This document shows positions 15,720 through 24,391 of a DNA stretch of 64,000 nt, piece by piece. Under the pieces are notes generated by a model. It did not search any database and had not been told where the DNA came from. It worked only from the letters and a program-made list of their open reading frames with translations. This DNA comes from Desulfotignum sp. (GTDB lineage: Bacteria > Desulfobacterota > Desulfobacteria > Desulfobacterales > Desulfobacteraceae), in the NCBI GenBank assembly GCA_011390335.1, contig JAABSO010000001.1:1-64000 (forward strand). The letters are read 5' to 3'. Made by a program: the position numbers and the translations under genes. Position 1 is the stretch's first letter. Every line of letters begins with the position of its first letter.

Positions 15720-16562
15720 TCAGCCTCCCGGCACGCTATGCTGTTTTATTATTTCCGCCCGCACCATGAACCGCCGGCACTGGGTGCGGTATGTGAACAG
15801 CTGGGGCAAAGTCAGCGCTTCCAGATCGCTTCCGGGCGCCGGGGCCAGGGGCTGGATTAAAAACGGGTGTTTTTTGCTGCCCGTGGCTTTTTCCACCAGA
15901 GCGGCTGCCCCGGCAGCTTCTTCCGGGGTAATGGAAACCCCGGGACCCTGGATGGTTGCCACCGGCTGTACCGGCAAAAGGATGTTGTAATCCGCTGCAG
16001 AGGTGATCAAAGACAGGCTCTGTATCAGATCTGACTCCTCCAGGGGAAGGCCGGTGAGATCCTTATAACGCGCTGCCGGCCCATGGAGGGTGAACACGAT
16101 TTTGTCGCACAGATTTTCCTTTACCAGGGCTGCCAGCACATGGGGATTTCTGCCGTTGGTATCCAGCTGCACCTTGAGTCCATTTTCTTTTATGAACCGG
16201 ACGACTGCCAGAAAATCGTTTTCGTCAGGCAGGTACCGGGCAGACAGATCCAGTCCGCTGACCCAGCCGGGGGGTGATGCGGCCGGGCTTACAAATGCAT
16301 CCAGGGCATCTTCTGCCTGCAGCCGGGCCAGGATTCTGCCAAGCCCCTGGATAACGGCATCACCGGTGAACAGGATGGGAAATTCAATGCCCTCCGGTCC
16401 CCGTGTGATCTTGGGTCGGTGTTCTTTGTAAAAGGTTTTAAACCTTTCTTTTCCCTCGGCAAGGATATCAGTCTTTTCATATGCAATGTCCCTGTCGTCC
16501 ATAAAAGAGACAACAATGCGGCAGCGTGCGCAGCCGGTGGCGGTATATAACGTGTTACCCAT
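15720..16562 (-). CDS. Glutaredoxin-like domain fused to a radical-SAM-like domain lacking the cluster cysteines
   Basis: This is a 280-aa two-part protein. Residues 1-85 resemble glutaredoxin/ArsC-type thioredoxin folds: LYTATGCARC with a CxxC pair (C11, C14), then DDRDIAYEKTDI and FPILFTGDAVIQG. From about residue 95 it reads GWVSGLDLSARYLPDENDFLAVVRFIKENGLKVQLDTNGRNP, then KIVFTLHGP, resembling the barrel of radical SAM activases of the NrdG/PflA type (where DTNG.NP is common). However, the CxxxCxxC motif that holds the iron-sulfur cluster is absent; only single Cys residues remain. The domain may therefore be a non-radical derivative. It lies 71 bp after the arylsulfotransferase gene in the same direction and may be cotranscribed. 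Function unknown. Confidence 0.55.
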   Translation of the reverse strand: MGNTLYTATGCARCRIVVSFMDDRDIAYEKTDILAEGKERFKTFYKEHRPKITRGPEGIEFPILFTGDAVIQGLGRILARLQAEDALDAFVSPAASPPGWVSGLDLSARYLPDENDFLAVVRFIKENGLKVQLDTNGRNPHVLAALVKENLCDKIVFTLHGPAARYKDLTGLPLEESDLIQSLSLITSAADYNILLPVQPVATIQGPGVSITPEEAAGAAALVEKATGSKKHPFLIQPLAPAPGSDLEALTLPQLFTYRTQCRRFMVRAEIIKQHSVPGG

Positions 16563-16633
16563 GATGTTGTTCCTGAATTCCTATGATGTTGTATTTTTCA
16601 TTTTTTCTGGCAGTATCCCTGGCCGCAGATTCC

Positions 16634-18067
16634 TCACTTATCGGTATCAGAGACCACGCACAGGGCGGAAGAACTCTGGAACGGCAGTACCCCTTCCACC
16701 GACACCTGGGATCTGGGACCTTTGGGACTGGCATGGGGCATCCGGAATGCGGTGACATCCACTGGTACAATGGCCTTCTGTTCAGGGTGATCCATCTGGG
16801 GAACGTAATCATAGGGATACCGGTAGGCCCGGTATACCATGTTCATTTTAAAATGCCGGCCCCAGTAGGGAGAGATATATTCCCACACCAGTTCATGGCC
16901 GGCGGTGACCTCGATGATCCGGCCGCCGCTGCCCTCGGTGATCAGGGTGTTGCCGTTGGGAAGGCGCTGGGCAGAACTGATGAACGGGCTGTAAAACCGG
17001 TTGCTGTCCGTGGGGTGCACCAGGCCTGCTTCATGGGGGGTATACTGCCACACGATGTCCAGGGTGACCGGGTCAAACTCCAGTACCCGGGAATAATCGC
17101 GCAGCGCGTTTTTGGTGCCTGTGGGACTGCCCGGGTTGCAGGCACCGTAACCGGCCCACCCGCCATTGTCAAACACCAGGATATTGCCTTCACCGGGCAG
17201 TCCCCTGGGGATCATATGGGCATGGTGCTGGCCGATGATCCACCCCAGCTTGCTTTCAGGGGTATAGTCATAATACGGCCCCACCTTCCACACAACCGCA
17301 CCGGTTTCTTTGCTGATGATAAAGATGATGTTGGTCTCCCGGCCGTCGGCAATGATATTGTCCGGATGAAACCGCGTATCACCCTTGTCATACCATTTGT
17401 TGGGTCCCAGCAGGGACATGCTGTTCAGATGCATCCAGTCCCCCATGCCGCCGCCGCAGGGCCGCATGTTGGGATCCCGGCACAGGATATTTTTTGCATC
17501 CTCCCGAAACCCGAAGGCATCAAAATGGTCAGAGCATACCCATTCCCAGAGGATATCCCCGTCCCAGGACACTTCATAGATCACATCATCCAGCAGGAGT
17601 TTGTCTGAAATCTGCGGGCATTGCAGGTTTTTGTGGCCCAGGACCATGGTATTGCCATTGTCTGCGGCTGCAGTCATTTCCGGCACATAATATCCCACCG
17701 GATTGCCCTGGCGCTGGTAATCATGGTGGACCCGGGCCATCCACTGGGGTTCTTCGCCCGGATCTTCAATATATTCATACTGGTTGAACTGCCAGGCAAT
17801 ATTGCCGTCCCAGTCTACCTGGATCAAATCCCTGTAATCCTGCATGCTGAAACGGGTGGACCGCTCCCCGGTATGGCCGATCACATACCCACCTTTGAGC
17901 AGCTTGTTGGGAAACCCGTGCAGGCCCTTCCACAGCTTGACCTCTCCGCCGTTCATGTCAATCAGCAATGCCCCCAGCTCCTTGGCCTGGAACAGGGTAT
18001 ACCCGTTAAAGGCCTTTTCAGGATTGTACACCGTGGTGCCGGTGGGATAGATGGTGGGATAGCTCAT
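16634..18067 (-). CDS. Arylsulfotransferase (ASST) family protein, apparently cytoplasmic
   Basis: This 477-aa beta-propeller protein is of the PAPS-independent aryl-sulfate sulfotransferase family. Repeated blade motifs such as IQVDWDGNIAWQFNQYEY, YEVSWDGDILWEWVCSDHF, LEFDPVTLDIVWQYTP, LPNGNTLITEGSGGRIIEV and HELVWEYISPYW are visible. Conserved histidines include ARVHHDYQ, DWMHLNS and GQHHAHMIPRG, candidates for the transiently sulfated His. Enteric ASSTs are periplasmic with a signal peptide; this one starts MSYPTIYPTGTTVYNP without one, so it is probably cytoplasmic. It follows tctA by 24 bp, the last of a regulator-transporter set, suggesting that it acts on a compound imported by the TTT system. 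Whether it moves sulfate or only binds an aryl ligand is not proven. Confidence 0.8.
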   Translation of the reverse strand: MSYPTIYPTGTTVYNPEKAFNGYTLFQAKELGALLIDMNGGEVKLWKGLHGFPNKLLKGGYVIGHTGERSTRFSMQDYRDLIQVDWDGNIAWQFNQYEYIEDPGEEPQWMARVHHDYQRQGNPVGYYVPEMTAAADNGNTMVLGHKNLQCPQISDKLLLDDVIYEVSWDGDILWEWVCSDHFDAFGFREDAKNILCRDPNMRPCGGGMGDWMHLNSMSLLGPNKWYDKGDTRFHPDNIIADGRETNIIFIISKETGAVVWKVGPYYDYTPESKLGWIIGQHHAHMIPRGLPGEGNILVFDNGGWAGYGACNPGSPTGTKNALRDYSRVLEFDPVTLDIVWQYTPHEAGLVHPTDSNRFYSPFISSAQRLPNGNTLITEGSGGRIIEVTAGHELVWEYISPYWGRHFKMNMVYRAYRYPYDYVPQMDHPEQKAIVPVDVTAFRMPHASPKGPRSQVSVEGVLPFQSSSALCVVSDTDK

Positions 18068-18091
18068 TGTTTTCTCCTTGCAGATATTTTG

Positions 18092-19579
18092 TTATGCTGC
18101 CGTTTTTTTTTGCACATCCCGGATCAATGGCACGGCAATGGTGAGCAGGGTGAGCGCCAGCAGCACCAGGCAGATGGGCCGTTGAAACAGGATCATGAAA
18201 CTGCCCTCTCCCAGGCTCAGGGTCTGCCGCAGCCGGTTTTCCATGATCTCTCCGAGCACCACGCCCATGACCAGGGTCACCACGGGCCAGCCCATCCGCA
18301 GCAGGATATACCCCAGCACCCCCATGGCAATGGCCACCCCGGCATCGAACAACCGGGTGTTCACCGCATAGATCCCCACCATGGAGATCACCATGATCAC
18401 CACGGCCAGCAGCCGTCCCGGCACCTTCACGATCATGGCAAAGGGCCGCAGCCAGATCATGAGCATGGCAAAGGCCGCCACATTGATGAGAAGCATGGAA
18501 AAATACAAAGTGGAAATCAGGACCGGTTCCTTGACCAAAAGCAATGGTCCCGGATAGATGCCGTTGATGGTGAACACCCCCAGCAGCACTGCACTCAGTG
18601 CATCCCCGGGGATGCCCAGGGTAAGCAGCGGTATCATGGCCCCGGCCGGCACGGCATTGTTGCCGGCCTCTGAGGCGATGCACCCTTCCGGGGTGCCATG
18701 GCCGAACCGCTCTTTTTCCGGAGACAACCGCTTGGCTGTATCATAGGCCATAAAAGAAGCCAGGATAGACCCGGTGCCGGGCAGCAGTCCCACAAAGGTG
18801 CCGATCACCCCTGACCGGATCAGAGTTTTCCAGTATTTAAGCGCCGCCCACAGCTGGGAAAAATCCAGGGTAGACCGGCTCAGATGGATATGATCGGTTT
18901 TCATAATGCTCTGTTCCACCAGGATCAGGGTCTGGCCGATGCCGAACAGCCCCAGGCAGATGGGCACGATATCCAGGCCGTTCTGCATGACCAGGGTTCC
19001 GAAAACAAACCGTTCACTCAAGGTGGTGCCGTCGATGCCCACGGTGGAAAACCAGAATCCCAGGCCCAGGAGCATGATGCCCCGGCCCAGCTGGGACCTG
19101 AAGGCCATCACCACCAGTACCACCCCGAACAGGGCCACGGTAAAATACTCCGGCGGACCGAAGCTGGCGGCCACATGGGCCAGAACCGGTGCCAGAAACA
19201 TCAGAATCATCACACTGATGATACCGCCGCCAAAAGATCCCAGCAGGGCAGCTGAAAGTCCGGCCTGGGCCTCACCCTTCTGGGTCAAAGGATACCCGTC
19301 AAAACTGGTGACAATGGAGGAGGGTACCCCCGGGGTCCGCAGCAGTACCGCAGGGATGGCCCCCCCGAAATATCCGCCGCAGAAAACGCCGAGCAGCAGA
19401 GACAGGGCAATATCAGGGGCAAAAGAAAAACTGAATGGCAGCAGCACCACCATTCCCACCATGGGGCCCAGGCCCGGCAGAATCCCCACCACGATTCCCA
19501 CAAACGACCCGAACACAAGGGCGATCAGGTTGGCCATGGAAAATGCGGCATAAAATCCGTCCATCATATGTGCAAACAT
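18092..19579 (-). CDS. tctA: TTT transporter large membrane subunit TctA
   Basis: This 495-aa inner-membrane protein has about 12 helices and is the large permease subunit of a tripartite tricarboxylate transporter. The family signature near the N-terminus, GILPGLGPMVGMVVLLPFSF, is present, as are GGYFGGAIPAVLLRTPGVPSS and the repeat-related GLLPGTGSILASFMAYDTAKR. The start at 19579 lies 3 bp from the tctB stop, so translation is probably coupled. With TctB and the binding protein TctC it should import a carboxylated compound using the ion gradient. Downstream is the arylsulfotransferase gene. Confidence 0.93.
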   Translation of the reverse strand: MFAHMMDGFYAAFSMANLIALVFGSFVGIVVGILPGLGPMVGMVVLLPFSFSFAPDIALSLLLGVFCGGYFGGAIPAVLLRTPGVPSSIVTSFDGYPLTQKGEAQAGLSAALLGSFGGGIISVMILMFLAPVLAHVAASFGPPEYFTVALFGVVLVVMAFRSQLGRGIMLLGLGFWFSTVGIDGTTLSERFVFGTLVMQNGLDIVPICLGLFGIGQTLILVEQSIMKTDHIHLSRSTLDFSQLWAALKYWKTLIRSGVIGTFVGLLPGTGSILASFMAYDTAKRLSPEKERFGHGTPEGCIASEAGNNAVPAGAMIPLLTLGIPGDALSAVLLGVFTINGIYPGPLLLVKEPVLISTLYFSMLLINVAAFAMLMIWLRPFAMIVKVPGRLLAVVIMVISMVGIYAVNTRLFDAGVAIAMGVLGYILLRMGWPVVTLVMGVVLGEIMENRLRQTLSLGEGSFMILFQRPICLVLLALTLLTIAVPLIRDVQKKTAA

Positions 19580-19582
19580 GGC

Positions 19583-20071
19583 CTACTCCATAAAAATCTG
19601 CATCACCAGGGGTTCCGGGAACCAGATACCCAGAGAATACTTGAATATCACCGTCAATATGACGGTCACCAGCAGGGGCACCAGGATGAGTTTGGCCCGG
19701 GAATCCTGACCCACCAGTTTCAGGGCCACCGCCAGAAACACAAGGGTGGATATTTCCAGCCCGAAAATCACCAGGCCGCCAAGGTAAAGCACCAGACAGC
19801 CCAGCACCCTTGCCGCCCGAAAAGGTTTGCCCTGTCCATCCAGATACCAAAGGGCATCCCCAGGCCTGGCCAGGCGAATCAGTGACGGGACTGATCCGGC
19901 CAGAATCAGGCCCAGGGTGATCAGCGGAAAAACAAGGGGACCTTTGTAAAACGGATCAGGTCCTGTCGTGTCCACCAGCCAGGGCGAAAAAATCAGCAGA
20001 ACCAGGGCAGACACGCCCAAAACCGATCCCAGCAGGTCATGGGTTCTGCTGTTCAGGGAACTGTTCTTCAT
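19583..20071 (-). CDS. tctB: TTT transporter small membrane subunit TctB
   Basis: This 162-aa protein with four predicted membrane helices is the small subunit of the TTT transporter. The helices are at about residues 12-30 (LGSVLGVSALVLLIFSPWL), 44-62, 92-120 and 133-150, with FPLITLGLILAG typical of TctB. It overlaps tctC by 4 bp upstream and nearly abuts tctA downstream. Identification is supported as much by the tctCBA arrangement as by the weakly conserved sequence. Confidence 0.85.
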   Translation of the reverse strand: MKNSSLNSRTHDLLGSVLGVSALVLLIFSPWLVDTTGPDPFYKGPLVFPLITLGLILAGSVPSLIRLARPGDALWYLDGQGKPFRAARVLGCLVLYLGGLVIFGLEISTLVFLAVALKLVGQDSRAKLILVPLLVTVILTVIFKYSLGIWFPEPLVMQIFME

Positions 20072-21021
20072 TCAATGATACCCAGGTCCTTCATGATGGC
20101 ACCGAAATTGGCCAGTTCGCTGTCCATCTGTTTTCTGGCCTGCTCGGGTCCGGTGGGATGGGGAATGACCCCCACATTTTTGATCACTTTCTGGATCTCG
20201 GGCCTGGCCATTACCGAAAAAAAAGTCTCACTGAGCCGGTTGGCGATATCATCCGGGGTGCCTGCCGTCACAAATGCCCCGAACCAGATGGAATAGGCAT
20301 CCCCGAAACCCTGCTCCGCCACCGTGGGGACATCCGGGTAATCTTCCAGGCGCTGGGGCAGCATACAGGCCAGAATCTTCATCTGTCCTGCTTCCACATA
20401 ATCTCTGATACCAGGGGTTGAAAAGGTGATGACATCCGCATCCCCCTTTACCACCAACAGGGGATTCAGCTGCTTATACGCGGTTTCCTGCCATTCAAAT
20501 CCACCAATTTTGGCGGCATTCATGGCAATCAGGGTGGGGACCGCCCCCAGGCCCCAGTGGGCCAGTTTCAATTCATGGGTCTTGCCGTATTCCGCCAGTT
20601 CCGCCAGGTTGTTATAAGGGGCATCTGCACGACAGGCCAGGGTGAAGGGAGAGGACCACACCAGCCCCAGGGGTTTGAGATCTTCATTCTTATAAGGGGT
20701 TTTTCCCCGGAGCACCTGGGTGATCATGGGACCGATGGAGATCAGGCCCATGGTGTATCCATCCGGCCGGCTGTTTTTCAGCTCATTGGTGGCCAGGACC
20801 GCACCGCCGCCCGGTTTGTTGACCACTTTCACCGGCACCCCCAGTTCGTCAGACATCATCGGGGCCATGGCGGTGGCCACCATGGTGGACGGGTCATTTC
20901 CCGCAGGCCAGGGAATCATGATCATAATGGGTTTTTTGGGCCAGGCCGCCAGGCAGATACCAGGCAGAGTCAGGGCCACAAACACGAGAGCCAACACCAG
21001 ACTTGCAATCATTTTTTTCAT
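20068..21021 (-). CDS. tctC: TTT transporter periplasmic binding protein TctC
   Basis: This 317-aa protein has a signal peptide (cleavage near ICLA-AWP, residue 25) and is the solute-binding component of the TTT system (Bug family). Family landmarks include WPKKPIMIMIPWPAGNDPSTMVATAMAP, VVNKPGGGAVLATNELKNSRPDGYTMG and PGIRDYVEAGQMKILACMLPQRLEDYPDVPTVAEQGF. The IPWPAGN segment differs slightly from the common PFAAGG ligand loop. Known members bind di- and tricarboxylates, aromatic acids and nicotinate; which applies here cannot be told. It is the first structural gene after the FadR-type regulator, 53 bp away. Confidence 0.92.
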   Translation of the reverse strand: MKKMIASLVLALVFVALTLPGICLAAWPKKPIMIMIPWPAGNDPSTMVATAMAPMMSDELGVPVKVVNKPGGGAVLATNELKNSRPDGYTMGLISIGPMITQVLRGKTPYKNEDLKPLGLVWSSPFTLACRADAPYNNLAELAEYGKTHELKLAHWGLGAVPTLIAMNAAKIGGFEWQETAYKQLNPLLVVKGDADVITFSTPGIRDYVEAGQMKILACMLPQRLEDYPDVPTVAEQGFGDAYSIWFGAFVTAGTPDDIANRLSETFFSVMARPEIQKVIKNVGVIPHPTGPEQARKQMDSELANFGAIMKDLGIIE

Positions 21022-21074
21022 GGTACAGAATCCTTTGCATGAATAAGGTTAACAATTATCGCCTGTAACATGAG

Positions 21075-21803
21075 TCAGGCGGAGCTTTTTTTATGATCAG
21101 CCTCTTTTTGAATAATCTCATCCAGGGTGTCAAAATGGTCTGCCATCACTTCGGCGGCCCGTTGTTTGTCACGGTCCCGGATACATGCATAAAACAGCCG
21201 GTTGTACACCAGATCCTGTCTGGCGGTTTTCAGATCCGGGGTTTTTGCCAGGACCTGCTGGAACACATGGACCAGGGATGCTATAAGGGCGGAGATAAAG
21301 GGGTTGTGGCAGGCATCGGCAATCAGGCAGTGAAAGGAGATGGCCAGGGTCTGATCCGGTGTACCGTTCTCAATGGACCGGGCCACCTTGTCAATGCAGG
21401 CAGCCATGGCAGCCAGATCTTCTTCGGTGCGCCGTTCCGCTGCCATGGCGGCTAGCCCCGGCTCCAGCACCCGCCGCAGTTCCGCCAGATCCGATGCGGT
21501 GATATCCCCGAACAGGTAGGCATTGTTCACCACATCCATGATCTTCTCCGGACCCGGGGCTGCAACAAAACTGCCGCCGAACGCCCCTCTTTTTTTCAGA
21601 ATCAGGCCTTCAGATTCCATTTCACGAAGGGCCTCTCTGGCGGATGCCTTGCTCACCCGGTATTTGGCGGCAATCTCCAATTCCGGGGGGAACTTGTCGC
21701 CGGGCTTGAAATGCCCGTCCAGAATCGCCTGTTTTAAAACGGTCTTAATCTGGTCGGAAACCCGTTCTTTTCTGATAACCGCATCCTGGAGGGTGTGCAA
21801 CAT
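21075..21803 (-). CDS. GntR-family regulator of the FadR subfamily (FCD domain)
   Basis: This is a transcription factor of about 242 aa. The winged-helix domain (residues about 10-75: VSDQIKTVLKQAILDGHFKPGDKFPPELEIAAKYRVSKASAREALREMESEGLI) is followed by an FCD ligand-binding domain with LAELRRVLEPGLAAMAAERR and the metal/ligand histidine in ISFHCLIADACHNPF. The start is the ATG at 21803, with GGAG ten bases upstream; the frame also holds a GTG at 21818, which is less likely. It precedes tctCBA on the same strand and probably controls the operon in response to the imported compound or a product. FadR-type regulators usually repress and are released by organic acids. Confidence 0.88.
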   Translation of the reverse strand: MLHTLQDAVIRKERVSDQIKTVLKQAILDGHFKPGDKFPPELEIAAKYRVSKASAREALREMESEGLILKKRGAFGGSFVAAPGPEKIMDVVNNAYLFGDITASDLAELRRVLEPGLAAMAAERRTEEDLAAMAACIDKVARSIENGTPDQTLAISFHCLIADACHNPFISALIASLVHVFQQVLAKTPDLKTARQDLVYNRLFYACIRDRDKQRAAEVMADHFDTLDEIIQKEADHKKSSA

Positions 21804-21912
21804 GAATATGATCTCCACTAAAAGTCAGTTTTTTAAAAGTCTGCTTTTTTATTTGAAATGTCAGATTTCCACCTGCTTGTCAAGGAAAAAAACAGGGCCA
21901 TACACTTGACCC

Positions 21913-22086
21913 ATGAAGACACAACATCTCTTGTTTTGGAGGAGGTATCTAAAACTTTTATCGGAACTGATTTCAGAATCTCTGCCCCTTGACACAACGA
22001 AAAGAACCCCTTGTATTGCCAAAGGGACGGTCACTGATGCGTTCTTTAAACCGCTCCCTGAAGAAGAGCTTCAAAAATGGGAATAG
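21913..22086 (+). CDS. Small ORF, antitoxin-tail-like (uncertain)
   Basis: A 57-codon frame from ATG 21913 ends KGTVTDAFFKPLPEEELQKWE. The last 20 residues resemble the C-terminus of Phd- or DUF2281-type antitoxins, where a PLPEE(I/E)L...(F/W)E ending is common. The first half has no recognisable pattern, and no toxin gene follows. It lies in the 327-bp spacer between the divergently read FadR gene and the aminotransferase gene, on the opposite strand to both. It may be a remnant of a toxin-antitoxin module. The remainder of the spacer holds the regulator promoter and no other gene. Confidence 0.25.
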   Translation: MKTQHLLFWRRYLKLLSELISESLPLDTTKRTPCIAKGTVTDAFFKPLPEEELQKWE

Positions 22087-22145
22087 TCGACAGTGATTAT
22101 CGACCCACACCTTTTTATAGTGGCTTTTAATGACGGAACGAAAAA

Positions 22146-23066
22146 TCAGGAAATCGGAAACAGCCAGTCAGCAAACTGCCGGTTCCGGCCGGTTGTAATA
22201 TCCGCCATCACATCGGCCAGCTGCCGGGTGACCGGGCCTGGTACAGGGGAGAGAGGCCTTTGTTCACATGTTTTTACCGGCAGCACCTTCATGGGGGTGC
22301 AGGCAAAAAAGATCTCATCAACGGTTTCCAGTTGATCCCGGGAAATTTGGTTTTCATCCACCGGAATATCCAGGGCCTTGGACAGAGTGATCACACTGTC
22401 CCGGGTGATGCTGTGCAAGATGGTTCCCAGGGACGGGGTCATAATCCTGCCGTCTTTGACCAGAAAAATGGATTCTGTGGCCCCTTCTGCCACAAAACCC
22501 TGGGTGTCCATCATGACCGCCATATCACATCCGCGGTTTTTTGCTTCCTGGCGGGCCAGCATGCCGTTGAGGTAATTGGCCGCTGCTTTGGCTGCAATCG
22601 GGACAGTCCGGGGGTCCAGCTTACACCATGTGGAAACACACATGTCCGCCCCGTCAGATGCCGGTACCAGCCTTTTCCCCAGATCCTGCACCGGGTCGAT
22701 CGCAAAAACGGCAATATCCAGGGTATTGCCGGAGGGCAGGATGTCAAAGGCGATCTCAGGATTATACCCCATGATTTTCACCGCTCCCTGACGGATACCA
22801 TTTTTGCGCACCGTCCTGCACACAGCTTCCTGTACCGCTGCAGGCGACAGGCCCGGCACCATGCCCAGGGCAAAAGCACTGGAAAACAGGCGCTGCACAT
22901 GTTTGTCCAGTCTGAAGACACAGGGGCCTCTGCCCGGGATATCATGGATACTCAAGACCTCAAAAATGGCAGACCCTCTGGAAAAACTGTGGCTCATCAT
23001 ATGAATACCGGCCTGTTCCCAGGCTGTGAACTTTCCGTTTACAAACACCTTACGGTCAGAAAGCAT
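22146..23066 (-). CDS. Class IV aminotransferase (branched-chain/D-amino-acid type)
   Basis: This 306-aa PLP enzyme has the fold-type IV pattern of branched-chain aminotransferases (IlvE), D-amino-acid transaminases and 4-amino-4-deoxychorismate lyase. Landmarks are VFVNGKF at the start, SHSFSRGSAIFEVLSIH, RLDKHVQRLFSSA, the PLP-lysine region VPIAAKAAANYLNGMLA, and AEGATESIFLVKDGRIMTPSLGTILHSITRDSVI. All are well conserved, so the enzyme should be active. IlvE proper is slightly more likely than the others from the SIFEV and TRDS blocks, but substrate cannot be fixed. A strong site, GGGAGG, lies before the ATG at 23066. It is a single gene with its promoter in the divergent region to the right. 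Confidence 0.85.
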   Translation of the reverse strand: MLSDRKVFVNGKFTAWEQAGIHMMSHSFSRGSAIFEVLSIHDIPGRGPCVFRLDKHVQRLFSSAFALGMVPGLSPAAVQEAVCRTVRKNGIRQGAVKIMGYNPEIAFDILPSGNTLDIAVFAIDPVQDLGKRLVPASDGADMCVSTWCKLDPRTVPIAAKAAANYLNGMLARQEAKNRGCDMAVMMDTQGFVAEGATESIFLVKDGRIMTPSLGTILHSITRDSVITLSKALDIPVDENQISRDQLETVDEIFFACTPMKVLPVKTCEQRPLSPVPGPVTRQLADVMADITTGRNRQFADWLFPIS

Positions 23067-23395
23067 AGGAACCTCCCTGAAAAATTATTTTCTGCCATGC
23101 AAATTCGACCAGTGAAGTATATCCTGTATCTGCTGTAAAAAAAAAGAAAAACCTTTTTAAACCTGATCACCCGGGCAGACAGATGTTTTTTTTCTTTATT
23201 GTGTTTTACGGTTTGCTTTATTATAGAAGAGACAGGATGTACCCTCGGACACAGCTCTGACGCAGTGGCCGATAACATCCTCTGGGAAGATGCACAGGGA
23301 TGCAACACCATCTTTATATGAAAAAACTGGGCAACCACCAGACTTTTTTAATTTTTTTTGTGCCGGCAGGACATGGCCGTTATTGGGAGATAAAG
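23067..23395. other. Divergent intergenic region, promoters only
   Basis: This 329-bp AT-rich spacer separates the leftward aminotransferase from the rightward hydrolase gene. It holds several A and T tracts (23137-23155, 23187-23200, 23343-23360) and no frame with recognisable homology. An upstream in-frame ATG for the hydrolase at 23300 gives a residue string without family character. No clear operator was seen. Confidence 0.45.
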
Positions 23396-24346
23396 ATGAA
23401 GCCGGACCGCTTTGAGATACACACACCCGATCATCGCAAGCTGGCCTGCATGCGGTTTTTTCCAACCGTCACCCCCAGCGCCGTTGTTCACATTTACCAT
23501 GGTATGGGGGAACACAAAGAACGGTATTTGCCGTTCATGGGTTTTCTGGCGGAACATGGCTATGTGGCGGTTGCCCATGATCACCGCAACCATGGGCAGA
23601 GTGTGAAAGATAAAAGCGGACCCGGGCTTTTCACTGCCATGGATACCTGGGACAGGGTTATCCATGATGCTTTTCTGGTGACCCGGGCATCCAGAGAACT
23701 ATTTCCTGATCTGGATACCTGCATTATAGGACATTCCATGGGAAGTGTTATTTTACGCCGGCTTTTGTTTACCTATCCTGATGCCGCAGACAAAGCGGTC
23801 ATTATGGCAACGGTACCGCCCTACACCGGCACCGCCGGATTGGTTCCGTTACTGCTGGCGAAAACGGTGCAGCTGCTGACAAAAGAGCGCAGCCGTTCCC
23901 CTTTCCTGGCACAGATACTCAATAAACCATTGCTCAAAGGATACAAAAATTCACGCACCCCCTTTGACTGGTTGACACATGACAATGCGGTCATTGACAC
24001 TTTCATTTCAGACCCCTTGTGCGGTTTTGCCTATACACCCCGGTTCTATGCGGCATTTATGAAAGGCATCATCAACCTTCATCAGGCTGGCTGCATCCGG
24101 CAGGGAAAAAACATCCCGTTATTGTTTATTTCAGGAACTGAAGATCCTGTCGGCAACTTTGGACAGGGGGTAAAGGATGTTGTAAGCTGCTATGAAAAGG
24201 CGGGATTCAACCAGATCTCCCTTAAACTGGTGGCACATGCAAGGCATGAAGTACTCAATGAACACAACCATGAAAAAACCTATCATACGATACTGGACTG
24301 GCTGGACAAACAGCCGGGACAACATGTGCAAACCAACAGGAGCTGA
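23396..24346 (+). CDS. Alpha/beta hydrolase, monoacylglycerol-lipase-like
   Basis: This 316-aa serine hydrolase resembles lysophospholipases and monoacylglycerol lipases. Family blocks are VVHIYHGMGEHKERYLPFMGFLAEHGYVAVAHDHRNHGQS near the N-terminus, the nucleophile elbow GHSMGS, the acid in LFISGTEDPVG and the base in HARHEVLNE. The catalytic triad (Ser, Asp, His) is thus complete. No signal peptide is seen from the chosen start, so the enzyme is probably cytoplasmic. The start at 23396 has GGGAG eight bases upstream and gives the usual family N-terminus. The stop codon lies inside the stem of a strong terminator. Confidence 0.88.
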   Translation: MKPDRFEIHTPDHRKLACMRFFPTVTPSAVVHIYHGMGEHKERYLPFMGFLAEHGYVAVAHDHRNHGQSVKDKSGPGLFTAMDTWDRVIHDAFLVTRASRELFPDLDTCIIGHSMGSVILRRLLFTYPDAADKAVIMATVPPYTGTAGLVPLLLAKTVQLLTKERSRSPFLAQILNKPLLKGYKNSRTPFDWLTHDNAVIDTFISDPLCGFAYTPRFYAAFMKGIINLHQAGCIRQGKNIPLLFISGTEDPVGNFGQGVKDVVSCYEKAGFNQISLKLVAHARHEVLNEHNHEKTYHTILDWLDKQPGQHVQTNRS

Positions 24347-24370
24347 CCCAAGGGTCAGCTCCTGTTTTTG
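24336..24370 (+). terminator. Rho-independent terminator of the hydrolase gene
   Basis: A perfect 14-bp stem (ACAGGAGCTGACCC, then GGGTCAGCTCCTGT, two-base centre) is followed by a T-rich tract (TTTTTGTTTTT) on the + strand. The left arm includes the last codons and stop codon of the hydrolase gene. It sits 20-odd bp before the convergent uvrA stop. Confidence 0.9.
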
Positions 24371-24391
24371 TTTTTCGGGTCCTGCACCCAC

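Noticed and set aside
17621..19553. Plus-strand frames of 350 and 215 codons opposite tctA and the arylsulfotransferase
   Set aside because: His/Gln/Pro-rich shadow frames without ribosome binding sites, opposite well-supported genes.
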